Positions 14,940 through 23,682 of a stretch of 34,405 nucleotides of DNA are shown here, piece after piece. The notes below the pieces were generated by a model. The model worked only from the letters and a program-made list of their open reading frames with translations, did not search any database and was not told where the DNA came from. The position numbers and the translations under genes were made by a program. Every line of letters begins with the position of its first letter. The first letter of the stretch is position 1. Source of the stretch: UBA11524 sp965646445 (GTDB lineage: Bacteria; Bacillota; Clostridia; Christensenellales; Aristaeellaceae); NCBI GenBank assembly GCA_965646445.1, contig CBFFZW010000045.1, positions 1 to 34,405 on the forward strand, in the 5' to 3' direction.

Positions 14940-15809
14940 TCAGCCTTTGCCCTCGGCGCGGCAGGCGCGGAACGCTTCAATGATGTAGGCCGCGGCGCCC
15001 GGGCCGAACCGGCGGTCGGCAACGGTCTGCACATAGTCGCTGCTGTAGATGCGGATGAGCGCGTCCAGACGGGCGGCATCATCGGTGTCATCGGCGCTGT
15101 GGGCTTTCTGCCATTGCAGCAGTTCCCGCACGATGGCGCGAACCTCCGGGGATGCGACATCCCGGGAGAGGTCGGCGGTCAGGCGGCGGTACAGCGCATC
15201 GCTCTGCGCCCCGATGGCCTTCGCCTCGTCGGTGAAGGCGGCCGCTATGCGGTCAGAAAAATGCGCCAGATTGTCCTTCATGGCTTCGGTGTACTTTGCG
15301 ACGCTGCCGTAATGCTGAATGGCCATGGCTGCCACTTGCCCGCTGTCCGCCTTGATCTTGCGGATCAGCAGGTCGAAGTTTTCTTCGCTGCCCCAGCAGC
15401 GGGCCACGTCATCGGCGTTGCTGGCCTTGAAATCCTCCAGCGCCGCGATATATTCGGACAGATCAAATTCTTTCAGGCTCATGCACGGTTCTCCTTTTTC
15501 CAAATGGTCAAGGAGCCGGATCAGCCTGTCGAGCCGTTCGCGCTTGAGCAGCAGCAGTTCCTTCTGCCGCCGAAATGCCCGGAGCCTGTCGCGGTCCGCC
15601 TGCCCGACGATGGCCTTGATCTCCCGCAGCTTAAAGCCCAGCTCCTTCAAAAGCAGAACCTGCTGAAGCTGCTCCAGGGCCTCGTCATCGTAGAGGCGAT
15701 ACCCGGCCTCGGTGGCGGCGCTGGGCTTGAACAGGCCGATCTCGTCATAGTATTGCAGCGTGCGGGGCGTGATGCCCGCCGCAGCCGCGACCTGGCTGAT
15801 GGTATACAT
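14940..15809 (-). CDS. MerR-family regulator with TipAS-type domain
   Basis: A 289-residue protein. Residues 1-70 are a MerR winged helix (MYTISQVAAAAGITPRTLQYYDEIGLFKPS, then GYRLYDDEALEQLQQVLLLKELGFKL). A coiled coil (about 75-108) leads into a C-terminal helical domain of about 170 residues resembling the TipAS antibiotic-recognition domain, which in TipAL traps thiopeptides. The start is the second of two close ATGs, nine bases after AAGGAG. Its promoter has the unusual 19-bp spacer that MerR activators correct by DNA distortion, pointing to autoactivation. Ligand unknown; drug sensing is inference. Confidence 0.88.
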   Translation of the reverse strand: MYTISQVAAAAGITPRTLQYYDEIGLFKPSAATEAGYRLYDDEALEQLQQVLLLKELGFKLREIKAIVGQADRDRLRAFRRQKELLLLKRERLDRLIRLLDHLEKGEPCMSLKEFDLSEYIAALEDFKASNADDVARCWGSEENFDLLIRKIKADSGQVAAMAIQHYGSVAKYTEAMKDNLAHFSDRIAAAFTDEAKAIGAQSDALYRRLTADLSRDVASPEVRAIVRELLQWQKAHSADDTDDAARLDALIRIYSSDYVQTVADRRFGPGAAAYIIEAFRACRAEGKG

Positions 15810-15887
15810 GCTCATCCGCTCCTTCCATGCTGATGGTCGAAGGCGCGCCCCGCGATGGCCGGCACATCCCGGGCGCTCCCAAAGGAC

Positions 15888-15918
15888 AGTGTAGCGCATC
15901 ACGCTGCGTGAAGGTCAA
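15888..15918 (-). promoter_or_regulatory. MerR-type promoter with 19-bp spacer
   Basis: On the minus strand TTGACC (15918-15913) and TACACT (15893-15888) are 19 bp apart. The spacer contains CACGC-A-GCGTG, a small palindrome. Long spacers with central symmetry are the hallmark of promoters activated by MerR proteins; this one feeds the MerR/TipAS gene. Confidence 0.75.
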
Positions 15919-16032
15919 TAGTCCGCTCGATATTTCCGCAAAAAAATTTCGCCATCCGCCGGGTCAGGCCGAAAAGAGCGCCCTCCGCCATCAGCCGTGT
16001 TCATACTGATGTCGAAGGGCGCCGTCTTTACG

Positions 16033-16644
16033 TCACGCGGAGGGACTGGGCTTGCGGCCGAAGCGCTCCACCAGGCCGATGATCTGGCCGGAAAGCACCA
16101 CCGTCAGCAGGGAGTAGATCATCCGCCGGGCAGGGATGTAGCTCAGGGACAGCGCCAGCACCACCAGGTCGGTCAGCAGGTAGGCCCACTGAATGGGCCA
16201 GCCGGTTTTGCGGGCAATGGCCATGGCCAGCGCGTCATCCCCGCCGGGGGCGCCGCCGGCCCGCACGGCCAGTCCCGCGCCCACACCCACGAAGATTGCC
16301 CCGAAAATCGCCGCCCGCAGGGGTGTTGCCATCAGCCAGGGCAGCAGCGGCGCGAAGGGCTCGAACAGGGCGTAAAACACGCTGAAGCCGCCGCCCGCCA
16401 GCAGGGAATACAGCAGGAAATCCTTTCCCAGCGCGCGCCAGCCCAGCCAGTAGCACAGGCCGTTCAGCAGCAGGCTGGACAGGGCGGGAGACCAGTGCAG
16501 CCAGTGCTCCAGCAGCAGCGTCATGCCCAGCACGCCCCCCTCGGTGACATCGGCAAAGGCGTGGATATTCGCCAGACCGAAGGCCTGGATGGCGCTGCCC
16601 ATCAAGGCCAGGGCACAGGCGGAACCACGCATGCGGGATGCCAA
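16033..16644 (-). CDS. YczE/YyaS/YitT-family membrane protein
   Basis: A 203-residue integral membrane protein with about five hydrophobic segments. Family signatures are GSAIQAFGLANIHAFADVTEGGVLG near the start and GGAPGGDDALAMAIARKTG after the third helix. Function is unknown in this family. It lacks the C-terminal DUF2179 domain of full-length YitT. The start proposed is a TTG ten bases after AAAGGA. An ATG four codons later is too far from this site, and upstream ATGs overlap the promoter's -10 box. It has its own promoter. Confidence 0.8.
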   Translation of the reverse strand: MASRMRGSACALALMGSAIQAFGLANIHAFADVTEGGVLGMTLLLEHWLHWSPALSSLLLNGLCYWLGWRALGKDFLLYSLLAGGGFSVFYALFEPFAPLLPWLMATPLRAAIFGAIFVGVGAGLAVRAGGAPGGDDALAMAIARKTGWPIQWAYLLTDLVVLALSLSYIPARRMIYSLLTVVLSGQIIGLVERFGRKPSPSA

Positions 16645-16705
16645 GGGGATCAAATCCTTTCTATTGGAAGCAAATGGCCGGGGGTTCCCGACCGACAATG
16701 GCGAC

Positions 16706-16734
16706 ATCATAGCCTACCCGGGGCGTTTTGTCAA
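16706..16734 (-). promoter_or_regulatory. Promoter of the YczE-like gene
   Basis: On the minus strand TTGACA (16734-16729) and TATGAT (16711-16706) are separated by 17 bp, just after the end of the upstream AraC gene. Transcription would begin near 16699. Confidence 0.75.
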
Positions 16735-16754
16735 GCAGGGAAAGCGCACCCGTG

Positions 16755-17645
16755 CTATTCCGTTTCCTCCGCCAGGCTGGCCGAGGAGGTCTTGCGGTAG
16801 TTGGAGGGCGGGCAGCCGTCCAGCTTTTTGAACACGCGGCTGAAGTTCTGCAGGGACTCAAAGCCGACGGAAACGGCGATTTGCGACAGGGACATGTTGG
16901 TAAACTGAATCATTCGTTTGGCCTTTTGCACCCGGAGCGTCGTGTGGTACTTCAGCGGCGAAATGCCGTAGCTTTCCTGAAAGACGCGGGCAATGTAGCT
17001 TTTGCTGAAGTGCAGGGCCTGGGTGATCTCATCCAGGGTGAGGGCGCGGGAGTCGTTGCGCTCGATAAACTGCTTGATGAGCACGGCGGCGCTTTCCTTC
17101 TTGGCGTAATCCCGGCTGGTGAAGGAGGCCTCCATGAGCACCTGCTCCCACAGCTTGAGGAAGGCGTATTGCAGGTAAACGTCGTTGAAGGGGCGGGGAT
17201 TGTCCGTAGCGTGGATGATGTCGAAGAGGAGCTGCTCGATGTACAGGCCGTTGTGGGGCCTTAAATAGGAAGGAAAAGGCGAAAAGAACTGATCCAGGAT
17301 GTCCTCCCGGAAATAGGAAAGCTGCTCGGCGGTCATGTCCGAAAGACCGTCGTAGGAAACGGGAACGACGGCGCGGTTTTCATAGTACTGCAAATCGAAG
17401 TGGATGTGGGGCTGGATCATCTCCTCATTGGGGGAGACGTAGATGGCATGGGGCTGCTTGGGGCGAAAGAGGAACAGGTCGCCCGGCGTGGCATGGTATA
17501 TCTGATCGCCGATCATGATGCTGGCATGCCCCTTTTTCAGGTACATCAGCTCATAGTCGAAAATGACCCGGTTGTGGATGACGGCGCCAGGCTCCAGAAG
17601 GCTGTACCAGGCCCGACGAATATACGGACATAACAATAATTCCAT
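16755..17645 (-). CDS. AraC-family regulator of the carbohydrate locus
   Basis: A 296-residue regulator. The N-terminal half has the AraC cupin-like sugar-sensing look (GHASIMIGDQIYHATPGDLFLFRPKQPHAIYVSPNEEMIQPHIHF). The C-terminal 100 residues hold the double helix-turn-helix (LDEITQALHFSKSYIARVFQESYGISPLKYH, then SLSQIAVSVGFESLQNFSRVFKKLDGCPPSNYR). The start is the ATG eight bases after TGGAG; the first ATG, six codons earlier, lies at the predicted transcription start. It is divergent from the lipoprotein-glycosidase-transporter genes, the classic place for a local activator that senses an imported sugar or oligosaccharide. Which sugar is unknown. Confidence 0.9.
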   Translation of the reverse strand: MELLLCPYIRRAWYSLLEPGAVIHNRVIFDYELMYLKKGHASIMIGDQIYHATPGDLFLFRPKQPHAIYVSPNEEMIQPHIHFDLQYYENRAVVPVSYDGLSDMTAEQLSYFREDILDQFFSPFPSYLRPHNGLYIEQLLFDIIHATDNPRPFNDVYLQYAFLKLWEQVLMEASFTSRDYAKKESAAVLIKQFIERNDSRALTLDEITQALHFSKSYIARVFQESYGISPLKYHTTLRVQKAKRMIQFTNMSLSQIAVSVGFESLQNFSRVFKKLDGCPPSNYRKTSSASLAEETE

Positions 17646-17668
17646 ACAAACAACTCCATTCAACAGAT

Positions 17669-17697
17669 ATTATACCATGATTGCGCCGCCGAATCAA
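17669..17697 (-). promoter_or_regulatory. Promoter of the locus AraC gene
   Basis: On the minus strand TTGATT (17697-17692) and TATAAT (17674-17669) are separated by 17 bp. The leader is only about 17 bases long. Confidence 0.78.
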
Positions 17698-17819
17698 TGA
17701 AGAAACGCACAATGAATGATTTGTCCAGCCGAGTAAAGCCGCTTTTGCTGCTCAAAGGCCTTGTTGGGCATGTCAAAAACAAATTGGAAGAACAAATTGA
17801 TGAAAAAATGGGGCTGTAA
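17697..17819 (+). CDS. Possible 40-residue ORF (unproven)
   Basis: An open frame starts MKKRTMNDLSSRVKPL and ends in the charged, helix-like NKLEEQIDEKMGL. Amino-acid composition is protein-like, but no Shine-Dalgarno sequence lies before the ATG, and the ATG overlaps the -35 box of the divergent AraC promoter. It could be a remnant of a gene or chance. I do not recognise it. Confidence 0.22.
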   Translation: MKKRTMNDLSSRVKPLLLLKGLVGHVKNKLEEQIDEKMGL

Positions 17820-18137
17820 ACTAACAATATATCACAGCCAATTCTTGGCGGTGGGGGCTTGGCGCGGCTGAAAAGAGAGGCGCGGACAGCTCTTTCCATG
17901 GACCGCCTGATGGCGTGCCGGTCAGCATGTTTGGGAATTACTGGTTAGAAAGTGAAAAATGGATTGAAATGCAGGCCAAAAGTAGAATAATGGTTAAATT
18001 GCAGATAATCTTGGATGATGACAAAAAATATATATTCTGATAAAGTAATACTACCTTTAGGAAGTAACTTGACCGTATTATCCATGCCCGGCAGAAAAGT
18101 GGCTTTGGTATCCCACCACACTGAAGGAGGTTGTCCC
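17820..18137. other. AT-rich control region before the lipoprotein gene
   Basis: This non-coding stretch is markedly richer in A and T than its surroundings (about 17,930-18,070 especially). A weak promoter candidate is ATGACA (18018-18023), 17 bp, TAAAGT (18041-18046); a second is TTGAAA with AATAAT near 17,963-17,990. Weak boxes fit an activator-dependent promoter served by the adjacent AraC protein. No clear inverted operator was seen. Confidence 0.4.
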
Positions 18138-20027
18138 ATGAAGAAAACATTGACCCTCATCGTGCTGATGCTCGCGGCGCTGATGCTGATGACAGCCTGC
18201 GGCTCGGAGCCCGAAGGCCCGCAGGAATTTGCCTATGTGCTGGATTCCACCGGCGAGTGGGCGCGGCTGGTTCGCTATCAAGGCGAGGCGACTGAGGTGG
18301 TGCTGCCGGATACCCTGGGCGGCAAGCCGCTGAAGGAGATCGGCGAGGACGCCTTTGCCTCCACGCCCTTCGTCACCTCCATCACCATTCCGGCCAGCGT
18401 CACCAAGATCGGTGATCCGTCCTTCTCGGCGCTGCCCAAGCTTGCCAAGCTCACCGTGGCCGAGGACAGCGTGGGCTTCCTGGTGCAGGACGATGTGCTC
18501 TACCACAAGAAAATGAAGACCGTTTACTGCTATCCCCAGGGCAAGGCCGGCGACAGCTTCACCCTGCCGGACAGCATCACCACCATCGGCGCCAAGGCGT
18601 TTTACAACACCCAGCTGAAGACCGTGGTCATGGGCGACAAGGTGACCAAGGTGCTGGCCAGCGCCTTTGAGAACAGCGCGAACCTGGAGAGCGTTACCTT
18701 CTCCGCCAAGCTGTCCCAGATTTATGAGCGCGCGTTCTCCGGCTGCGGCAGCCTCAAAAGTGTCGCCCTGCCCGAAAGCCTGACCTCCATCGCCGCGGGC
18801 GCCTTCCGCCAGTGTGCGTCCCTGGAGGAAATCAGCGTTCCCGCCGGTGTGGGCGTACTGGATGCCGAGGCCTTCGACGGCTGCGCGGCGCTCCGCAAGG
18901 CCGTCATCGCCGGCAAGGGCGTTCAGCGCGTGTCCGCCGCGACCTTCCGCGGCTGCGTGAGCCTGGAAAGCGTGGAGTACGCCGCCGACCTGCTGGGCGT
19001 GGGCGAGGAGGCCTTCCGGGGCTGCGCCAAGCTGGCTCAGTTCCGGCTCACCGACAGCCTGACGACGCTGGAGCGCTATGCCTTCGACGGCTGCGCCAGC
19101 CTCACCGAGCTGTACCTGCCCGGGACGCTTTCCGTCATCGGCGCCCATGCCCTGGACGGCACCGGCTTCCTGGATGCCCAGGAAGGGGACGTTGTGGTGG
19201 TGGGCAACGGCGTGGTGGTGGCCGTGCGCGGCGCCACGGAGGTAACCCTGCCCGAGACGGTCAAGGCCGTGTCCTTCCTCAACAGCGACGTGACCAAGGT
19301 GACGGTGCCTGAAGGCGTGACGGCCCTGTGCGACGGCGCGTTCCAGGACTGCAAAGCCCTGACGGACATCAGCCTCCCCGCCAGCCTGACCCAGCTGGGC
19401 AAGCAAGCCTTCGCGGGCTGCGAGGGCCTTCGGACGTTTACCATTCCCGTCGGCACGACCACCATCGGCGACGGCTGCTTTACCGGCTGCCCGGGCATCG
19501 AGGCCTTCCAGGTGGCCAGCGGCAACGCCACCTTCAGCGTGGATCAGGGCGTTCTGTACGACAACAGCCGCAAGTATCTGATCTGGTATCCCCAGGGCAG
19601 CGCCAACACCAGCTATACGGTGCCCTATGGCCCGATCTTTATTGAGGACGGCGCGTTCCAGGGCGCGCAGAACCTGGAATCCGTGGACTGCACCAAGGCG
19701 CAGGATATTCTGGGCATCGGCGATTATGCCTTTGCCGACTGCCCCAAGCTCAAGTCGGTTCGCTTCACGGACAGCTTCGCCAACATCGGCGATTACGCCT
19801 TTGCCAACGACGCGGCCCTGAGCGACTTCAAGCTGACGTACAGCATGAACAACATCGGCAAGGGTGCCTTCGCGGGCTGCGCGGCCCTGGGCGACCAGGA
19901 AATCAGCGGCGCGCTGAGCAAGATCGGCAAGGGCGCCTTTGACGGAACCACGGGCACCTACAAGGTGCAGGCCAACACCCTGGGCGATGAATTTGTGAAG
20001 ACCTGGGCGCTGCCCTATAAGCGCTGA
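18138..20027 (+). CDS. Lipoprotein with BspA-type leucine-rich repeats
   Basis: A 629-residue surface lipoprotein. The signal peptide ends in LMTAC with Cys21 as lipid anchor. The rest is built of LRR_5 (BspA-like) repeats of about 23 residues with the pattern LxxIGxxAFxGCxxLxxVxLPxSL, for example IYERAFSGCGSLKSVALPES and LGKQAFAGCEGLRTFTIP. Two inserts (VQDDVLYHKKMKTVYCYPQG and VDQGVLYDNSRKYLIWYPQG) interrupt the solenoid at similar points. Such proteins act in binding of surfaces, proteins or glycans. AAGGAGG precedes the ATG. It is the first gene of the locus, 34 bases before the glycosidase gene, so it may hold substrate near the cell; that role is inference. Confidence 0.87.
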   Translation: MKKTLTLIVLMLAALMLMTACGSEPEGPQEFAYVLDSTGEWARLVRYQGEATEVVLPDTLGGKPLKEIGEDAFASTPFVTSITIPASVTKIGDPSFSALPKLAKLTVAEDSVGFLVQDDVLYHKKMKTVYCYPQGKAGDSFTLPDSITTIGAKAFYNTQLKTVVMGDKVTKVLASAFENSANLESVTFSAKLSQIYERAFSGCGSLKSVALPESLTSIAAGAFRQCASLEEISVPAGVGVLDAEAFDGCAALRKAVIAGKGVQRVSAATFRGCVSLESVEYAADLLGVGEEAFRGCAKLAQFRLTDSLTTLERYAFDGCASLTELYLPGTLSVIGAHALDGTGFLDAQEGDVVVVGNGVVVAVRGATEVTLPETVKAVSFLNSDVTKVTVPEGVTALCDGAFQDCKALTDISLPASLTQLGKQAFAGCEGLRTFTIPVGTTTIGDGCFTGCPGIEAFQVASGNATFSVDQGVLYDNSRKYLIWYPQGSANTSYTVPYGPIFIEDGAFQGAQNLESVDCTKAQDILGIGDYAFADCPKLKSVRFTDSFANIGDYAFANDAALSDFKLTYSMNNIGKGAFAGCAALGDQEISGALSKIGKGAFDGTTGTYKVQANTLGDEFVKTWALPYKR

Positions 20028-20061
20028 GGCTGACCACCGAAGAAAGAGGAGGCACAGCGGC

Positions 20062-22260
20062 ATGAGGTTTGAAAATGACCGTCTGTCCCTGGAACTATCC
20101 GACAACACAGGCGTTATTCTCTCCCTGACCGACCGGGGCAACAAGACGGCTTATGTATCCCAGCCGTCGGAGGCGCCCTTCCGGGTGACGCGGCTGATGA
20201 ACGGCAGGACGGTGCTGGTGAAGGCCGCGGACTGCCAGGCCCGCCGTGTCAGCGAGACGGAGGCGCGGATCACCTGGAAGCTGGAGGACGGCAGCGTCCT
20301 GACGGCGGACATCACCCTTTTGCCGGACGGCGCGGCCTTCCGCTCCCATCTGGACGCGGCGGCGGAGAGCGAAATCATCCTGGTGGAGTACCCCGTCATC
20401 GGCGGCATGGGCAGCTGGGCGGATGAGATGCAGATGGTGCATTCCTTCGCCACGGGATTGCTGGTGCGCAACCCGCTCCAGTGCTTCAAGCCGGGGGAGG
20501 GCGTCCGCTATGCGCCCTATCCCGAGTGCTTCTCCGGCGCGTCCATGCAGTTTTTCGCCTACTATGGCCTGAACCGGGGCGGTCTGTACTTCAGCGCCGA
20601 GGATGGCGAGAGCCACGGCAAGTGGCTGAACCTGTACCGCAACGGCGACGCCATGGAGGCCGCCATGATGGTGCTCAACGAGGACATGGGCCCCGGCAAG
20701 CCGGTGGATGCGCCCTACGCCTTCACCCTGCGGCTGATGGCGGGCGACGGCTGGTTCGAGGCGGCGGAGCGCTACAAGCGCTGGGCCGTCAACCAGCCCT
20801 GGTGCGCCATGGGTACCCTGGATCAGCGCCCGCATTGTGAGTGGCTGCTGAAGGATACGGGCCTGACCACCTTCGGCATCAGCGCCGCTTACGACCGCTC
20901 CGATTATATCCGGCGCTACCACAAGGACGCGGGCACCAGCGTGTTCCATATCCTGGGCCCGGACTGGACGGAGCAGGACTTCATGGGCCACTGCCCCGCC
21001 ACCCTCGAAGAGTGGCTCCCGGCCACCTTCGACCAGGAGAACCTGAAGGCCATCCGGGAGGTGGGCGACCACTTTGCTCCCTTTGAGTTCGATTTCCTGG
21101 TGCATCCCAAGGAAAAGGACGCGGAGAGGCTGGCTCAGAGCCGCCACATTTTCCCGCCCCAGGGGCAGACGTACAGCTGCGATGCCTACGCCTTCAACAT
21201 GCTGTGCCCCTGCGAGGACTACACCCACGACCTCCATGTGGAGCGCGATCGGCAGATCACCCGGGATCATGGCGTGGACGCCATGTATTACGACATTTCC
21301 GCCAACAACCTGTTGCACCTGTGCCTGTCCGACAAGCACAAGCATCCCAAAGGCGGCGGCAACCACATCACCCGGGCCTATCAGCGGCTGTACGCGGAAA
21401 CGAAGGAGGCCTGCGGCAAGGAGTCCGGCGGCTACTTCCCCATCGGCACGGAGATGATTAACGAGGTCTTCCTGCCGCAGCTGGACTACTACCAGGCCCG
21501 GGCGGGCGCCCGTCCCGCCTCGGCGCTGGAACTGTGGCCCTATCAGAAGCAGATCAACGCCGGTGAAGCCGAGCTGATCCCGCTGTTCGCCGCCGTGTAC
21601 CACGAGTACGGCGCGGTGCGCATGGACGGCTGGGGCAAGGCCGTGGACGAGATGGGCGACCTGTTCTATGATTCCGCCGCGAAGATCTACCTCTGGGGCG
21701 GGCTGTATGAGCTGAATTACGAGTACAGCCCCATGGAGGCCATCGACGGCCAGGAAACCATGACCGGGGAGCATTATTGGCGCTTCGAACAGCGCGGCTA
21801 TGAATACGCTCCCGGCCGGGTGCGGTACCTGGGTCAGTTTGCCTCCATGCGCACCGGCGCGGGCAATCCCTACTTGGCCTATGGCCGCATGATGGCCCCG
21901 CCCTCCGTCGGCGCGGCGGACGCCCCCAAGCACTACTGGCACTTCAATCACGGCAAGCCCGAGGAGTTCAGCGGAACCATTCAGCTGCCGGCCGTACGGG
22001 TTTCTGCCTGGGAAAGCGGGCTGAAGGAGCATCCGGGCTATGCGGTGTTCTTCGCCAACACGGAGCTTACCGCGCAGAACGTCACCCTTCGCCTGGATCC
22101 CAAGGATTATCCCGGCGGCGGAACCGTCACCCTGCTCACCGGCTTCGGCCATGGCAAGGAGCCGGAACGCAAGGTGCTGGGCGTCCTGGACGCCCCCATG
22201 ACCCTGGCGCTTGAATTGGCCCCCCGCAGGCCCGCCATGCTGGAGATCACCCCCAACTGA
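20062..22260 (+). CDS. Putative cytoplasmic glycosidase, DUF6259-like
   Basis: A 732-residue protein with no signal peptide. An N-terminal beta-sandwich (about 1-240) is followed by what looks like a TIM barrel (about 250-600) and a C-terminal beta domain. GVDAMYYDIS places Asp411 at the end of a barrel strand, a likely nucleophile, and GTEMINE gives Glu464 as possible acid/base. The layout resembles DUF6259 proteins, relatives of the endo-alpha-GalNAcase clan found in polysaccharide-use loci; I am not certain of the family. AGAGGAGG precedes the ATG. Its place between lipoprotein and transporter genes suggests it acts on imported oligosaccharides. Substrate unknown. Confidence 0.62.
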   Translation: MRFENDRLSLELSDNTGVILSLTDRGNKTAYVSQPSEAPFRVTRLMNGRTVLVKAADCQARRVSETEARITWKLEDGSVLTADITLLPDGAAFRSHLDAAAESEIILVEYPVIGGMGSWADEMQMVHSFATGLLVRNPLQCFKPGEGVRYAPYPECFSGASMQFFAYYGLNRGGLYFSAEDGESHGKWLNLYRNGDAMEAAMMVLNEDMGPGKPVDAPYAFTLRLMAGDGWFEAAERYKRWAVNQPWCAMGTLDQRPHCEWLLKDTGLTTFGISAAYDRSDYIRRYHKDAGTSVFHILGPDWTEQDFMGHCPATLEEWLPATFDQENLKAIREVGDHFAPFEFDFLVHPKEKDAERLAQSRHIFPPQGQTYSCDAYAFNMLCPCEDYTHDLHVERDRQITRDHGVDAMYYDISANNLLHLCLSDKHKHPKGGGNHITRAYQRLYAETKEACGKESGGYFPIGTEMINEVFLPQLDYYQARAGARPASALELWPYQKQINAGEAELIPLFAAVYHEYGAVRMDGWGKAVDEMGDLFYDSAAKIYLWGGLYELNYEYSPMEAIDGQETMTGEHYWRFEQRGYEYAPGRVRYLGQFASMRTGAGNPYLAYGRMMAPPSVGAADAPKHYWHFNHGKPEEFSGTIQLPAVRVSAWESGLKEHPGYAVFFANTELTAQNVTLRLDPKDYPGGGTVTLLTGFGHGKEPERKVLGVLDAPMTLALELAPRRPAMLEITPN

Positions 22261-22334
22261 CTCTGATTCAGGCCGCGCGGCAGGCATACGCCGGTCTGTT
22301 CAAAGTAAAAACACATCAAAAGGAGGACCTAACC

Positions 22335-23660
22335 ATGAAACGTATGCTTTCTCTTCTCATTGCGCTGGCGATGCTGATGGGCATGTGCTCTTTCGCCGTC
22401 GCGGAATCCATCGAAGCGCCGGCCGCCAAGGAAGGCGAGACGGTTGTCAGCTTCTGGTGCATCATGTGGGAGCCCTGGAACCAGGATTGGCTGAAGACCC
22501 AGGTGTACAACTTCAATGCCAAGGAAGACCGCCCCTTCTTCGTTGACCTGACCCTGATGGACGGCGGCACCTGGAACGAGCGCATCGCGGCTGCCCGTGC
22601 TTCCGACGAAGCCCCCGACATCATCTGCGCCGATTATGCGAGCGTGGCCAACAACTACCGCATGGGCTACACCCTGGACCTGAAGGATCTGATCCCTCAG
22701 TCTGCGTGGGATGACCTGCTGGATTCCGCCAAGAGCTTCATCACCGTGGGCGACGCTTATGCCGCGTATCCCTGGATGCTGGAGCCCGCCGTGGTGATGT
22801 ACTACGACAAGAACGCTTTCGCTGAGGTCGGCCTGGACCCCGAAAGCCCCCCCACCACCTGGGAAGAGCTGGTGGAGTACTCCAAGATGCTGACCAACGA
22901 TGACCGCTTCGGCATGGACATCGACAGCGTCTACAATATGTGGAGCTGGTTCTACACCAACAACGGCGATCAGCACCTGCTGACCGAGGATTGGTCCGCC
23001 GCCAACATCAACAACCAGAGTCTGAAGGACTTCGCCGCCCTGTACCGCGACATCCGCGCCGGTGAGTTCGCTTCCCAGACCCGCCTGAAGGATCAGAACG
23101 TGGGTGTGTACGCCGTGCTGGAAGGCCGCAGCGCCATTTCCTTCTCCGGCAGCTGGGGCGTGGGCGCCATCAACAACGACTATCCCGAGAAGATCGACCA
23201 GGTCGGCATTGCCGCCGCTCCCACTGTGGACGGCGAGCCCTTCCGCTCCACCTCCGGCGGCTGGAGCTTCGCTGTGGACGCTCATGCCAAGCATCCCCAG
23301 GAAGCGGCTGACTTCATCTTCTACATGCTGGGCGACGGCGTGGAGAACGTGGCTGATTTCTTCGTGGCCGCCAACTTCGCCAAGTTCACCACCCGCAAGA
23401 GCGTTGCCGACTACCTGGTCGCCAACACCGACGCCTCCAAGGACGAGCGGATTCAGATCATCCAGAGCGACATCATGCCCTACGTTATCGCCGAGCCCGC
23501 TTATCCCTATGAAATCCATCAGTACATGCTCAACGCCCTGGACGCCATCGCCATCGACGGCCAGGACATCGACGAGGCCTTTGCCGACTGTGAGAAGCTG
23601 ATTAACCAGTACATCACGGACAACGAGCTGGCCGGCAAGAATCCCCGCGCCGCCCAGTAA
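22335..23660 (+). CDS. Sugar ABC transporter substrate-binding protein
   Basis: A 441-residue family 1 extracellular solute-binding protein. The signal peptide (MKRMLSLLIALAMLMG to about AVAES) appears to end in a signal-peptidase-I site, because Met and not Gly/Ala precedes the Cys. It has the usual two-lobe features: GGTWNERIAAARASDEAPDIICADY, YAAYPWMLEPAVVMYYDKNAFAEVGL, PTTWEELVEYSKML and GRSAISFSGSWGVG. It would bind sugar oligomers outside the membrane and pass them to the permeases downstream. If it lacks a lipid anchor it must be held in another way. AAAAGGAGG precedes the ATG. A strong hairpin follows its stop. Confidence 0.93.
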   Translation: MKRMLSLLIALAMLMGMCSFAVAESIEAPAAKEGETVVSFWCIMWEPWNQDWLKTQVYNFNAKEDRPFFVDLTLMDGGTWNERIAAARASDEAPDIICADYASVANNYRMGYTLDLKDLIPQSAWDDLLDSAKSFITVGDAYAAYPWMLEPAVVMYYDKNAFAEVGLDPESPPTTWEELVEYSKMLTNDDRFGMDIDSVYNMWSWFYTNNGDQHLLTEDWSAANINNQSLKDFAALYRDIRAGEFASQTRLKDQNVGVYAVLEGRSAISFSGSWGVGAINNDYPEKIDQVGIAAAPTVDGEPFRSTSGGWSFAVDAHAKHPQEAADFIFYMLGDGVENVADFFVAANFAKFTTRKSVADYLVANTDASKDERIQIIQSDIMPYVIAEPAYPYEIHQYMLNALDAIAIDGQDIDEAFADCEKLINQYITDNELAGKNPRAAQ

Positions 23661-23682
23661 ACGGTCAAGCGTTTCAACCTAT

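Noticed and set aside
18300..20000. Periodic DNA similarity as a nucleotide repeat element
   Set aside because: It is explained by the 23-residue leucine-rich repeats of the encoded lipoprotein.
18078..22287. Two minus-strand frames of about 700 codons over the LRR lipoprotein and DUF6259-like genes
   Set aside because: Same cause: GC bias. They have no ribosome binding site at their starts, and their composition is Gly/Ala/Val/His-rich without domains.
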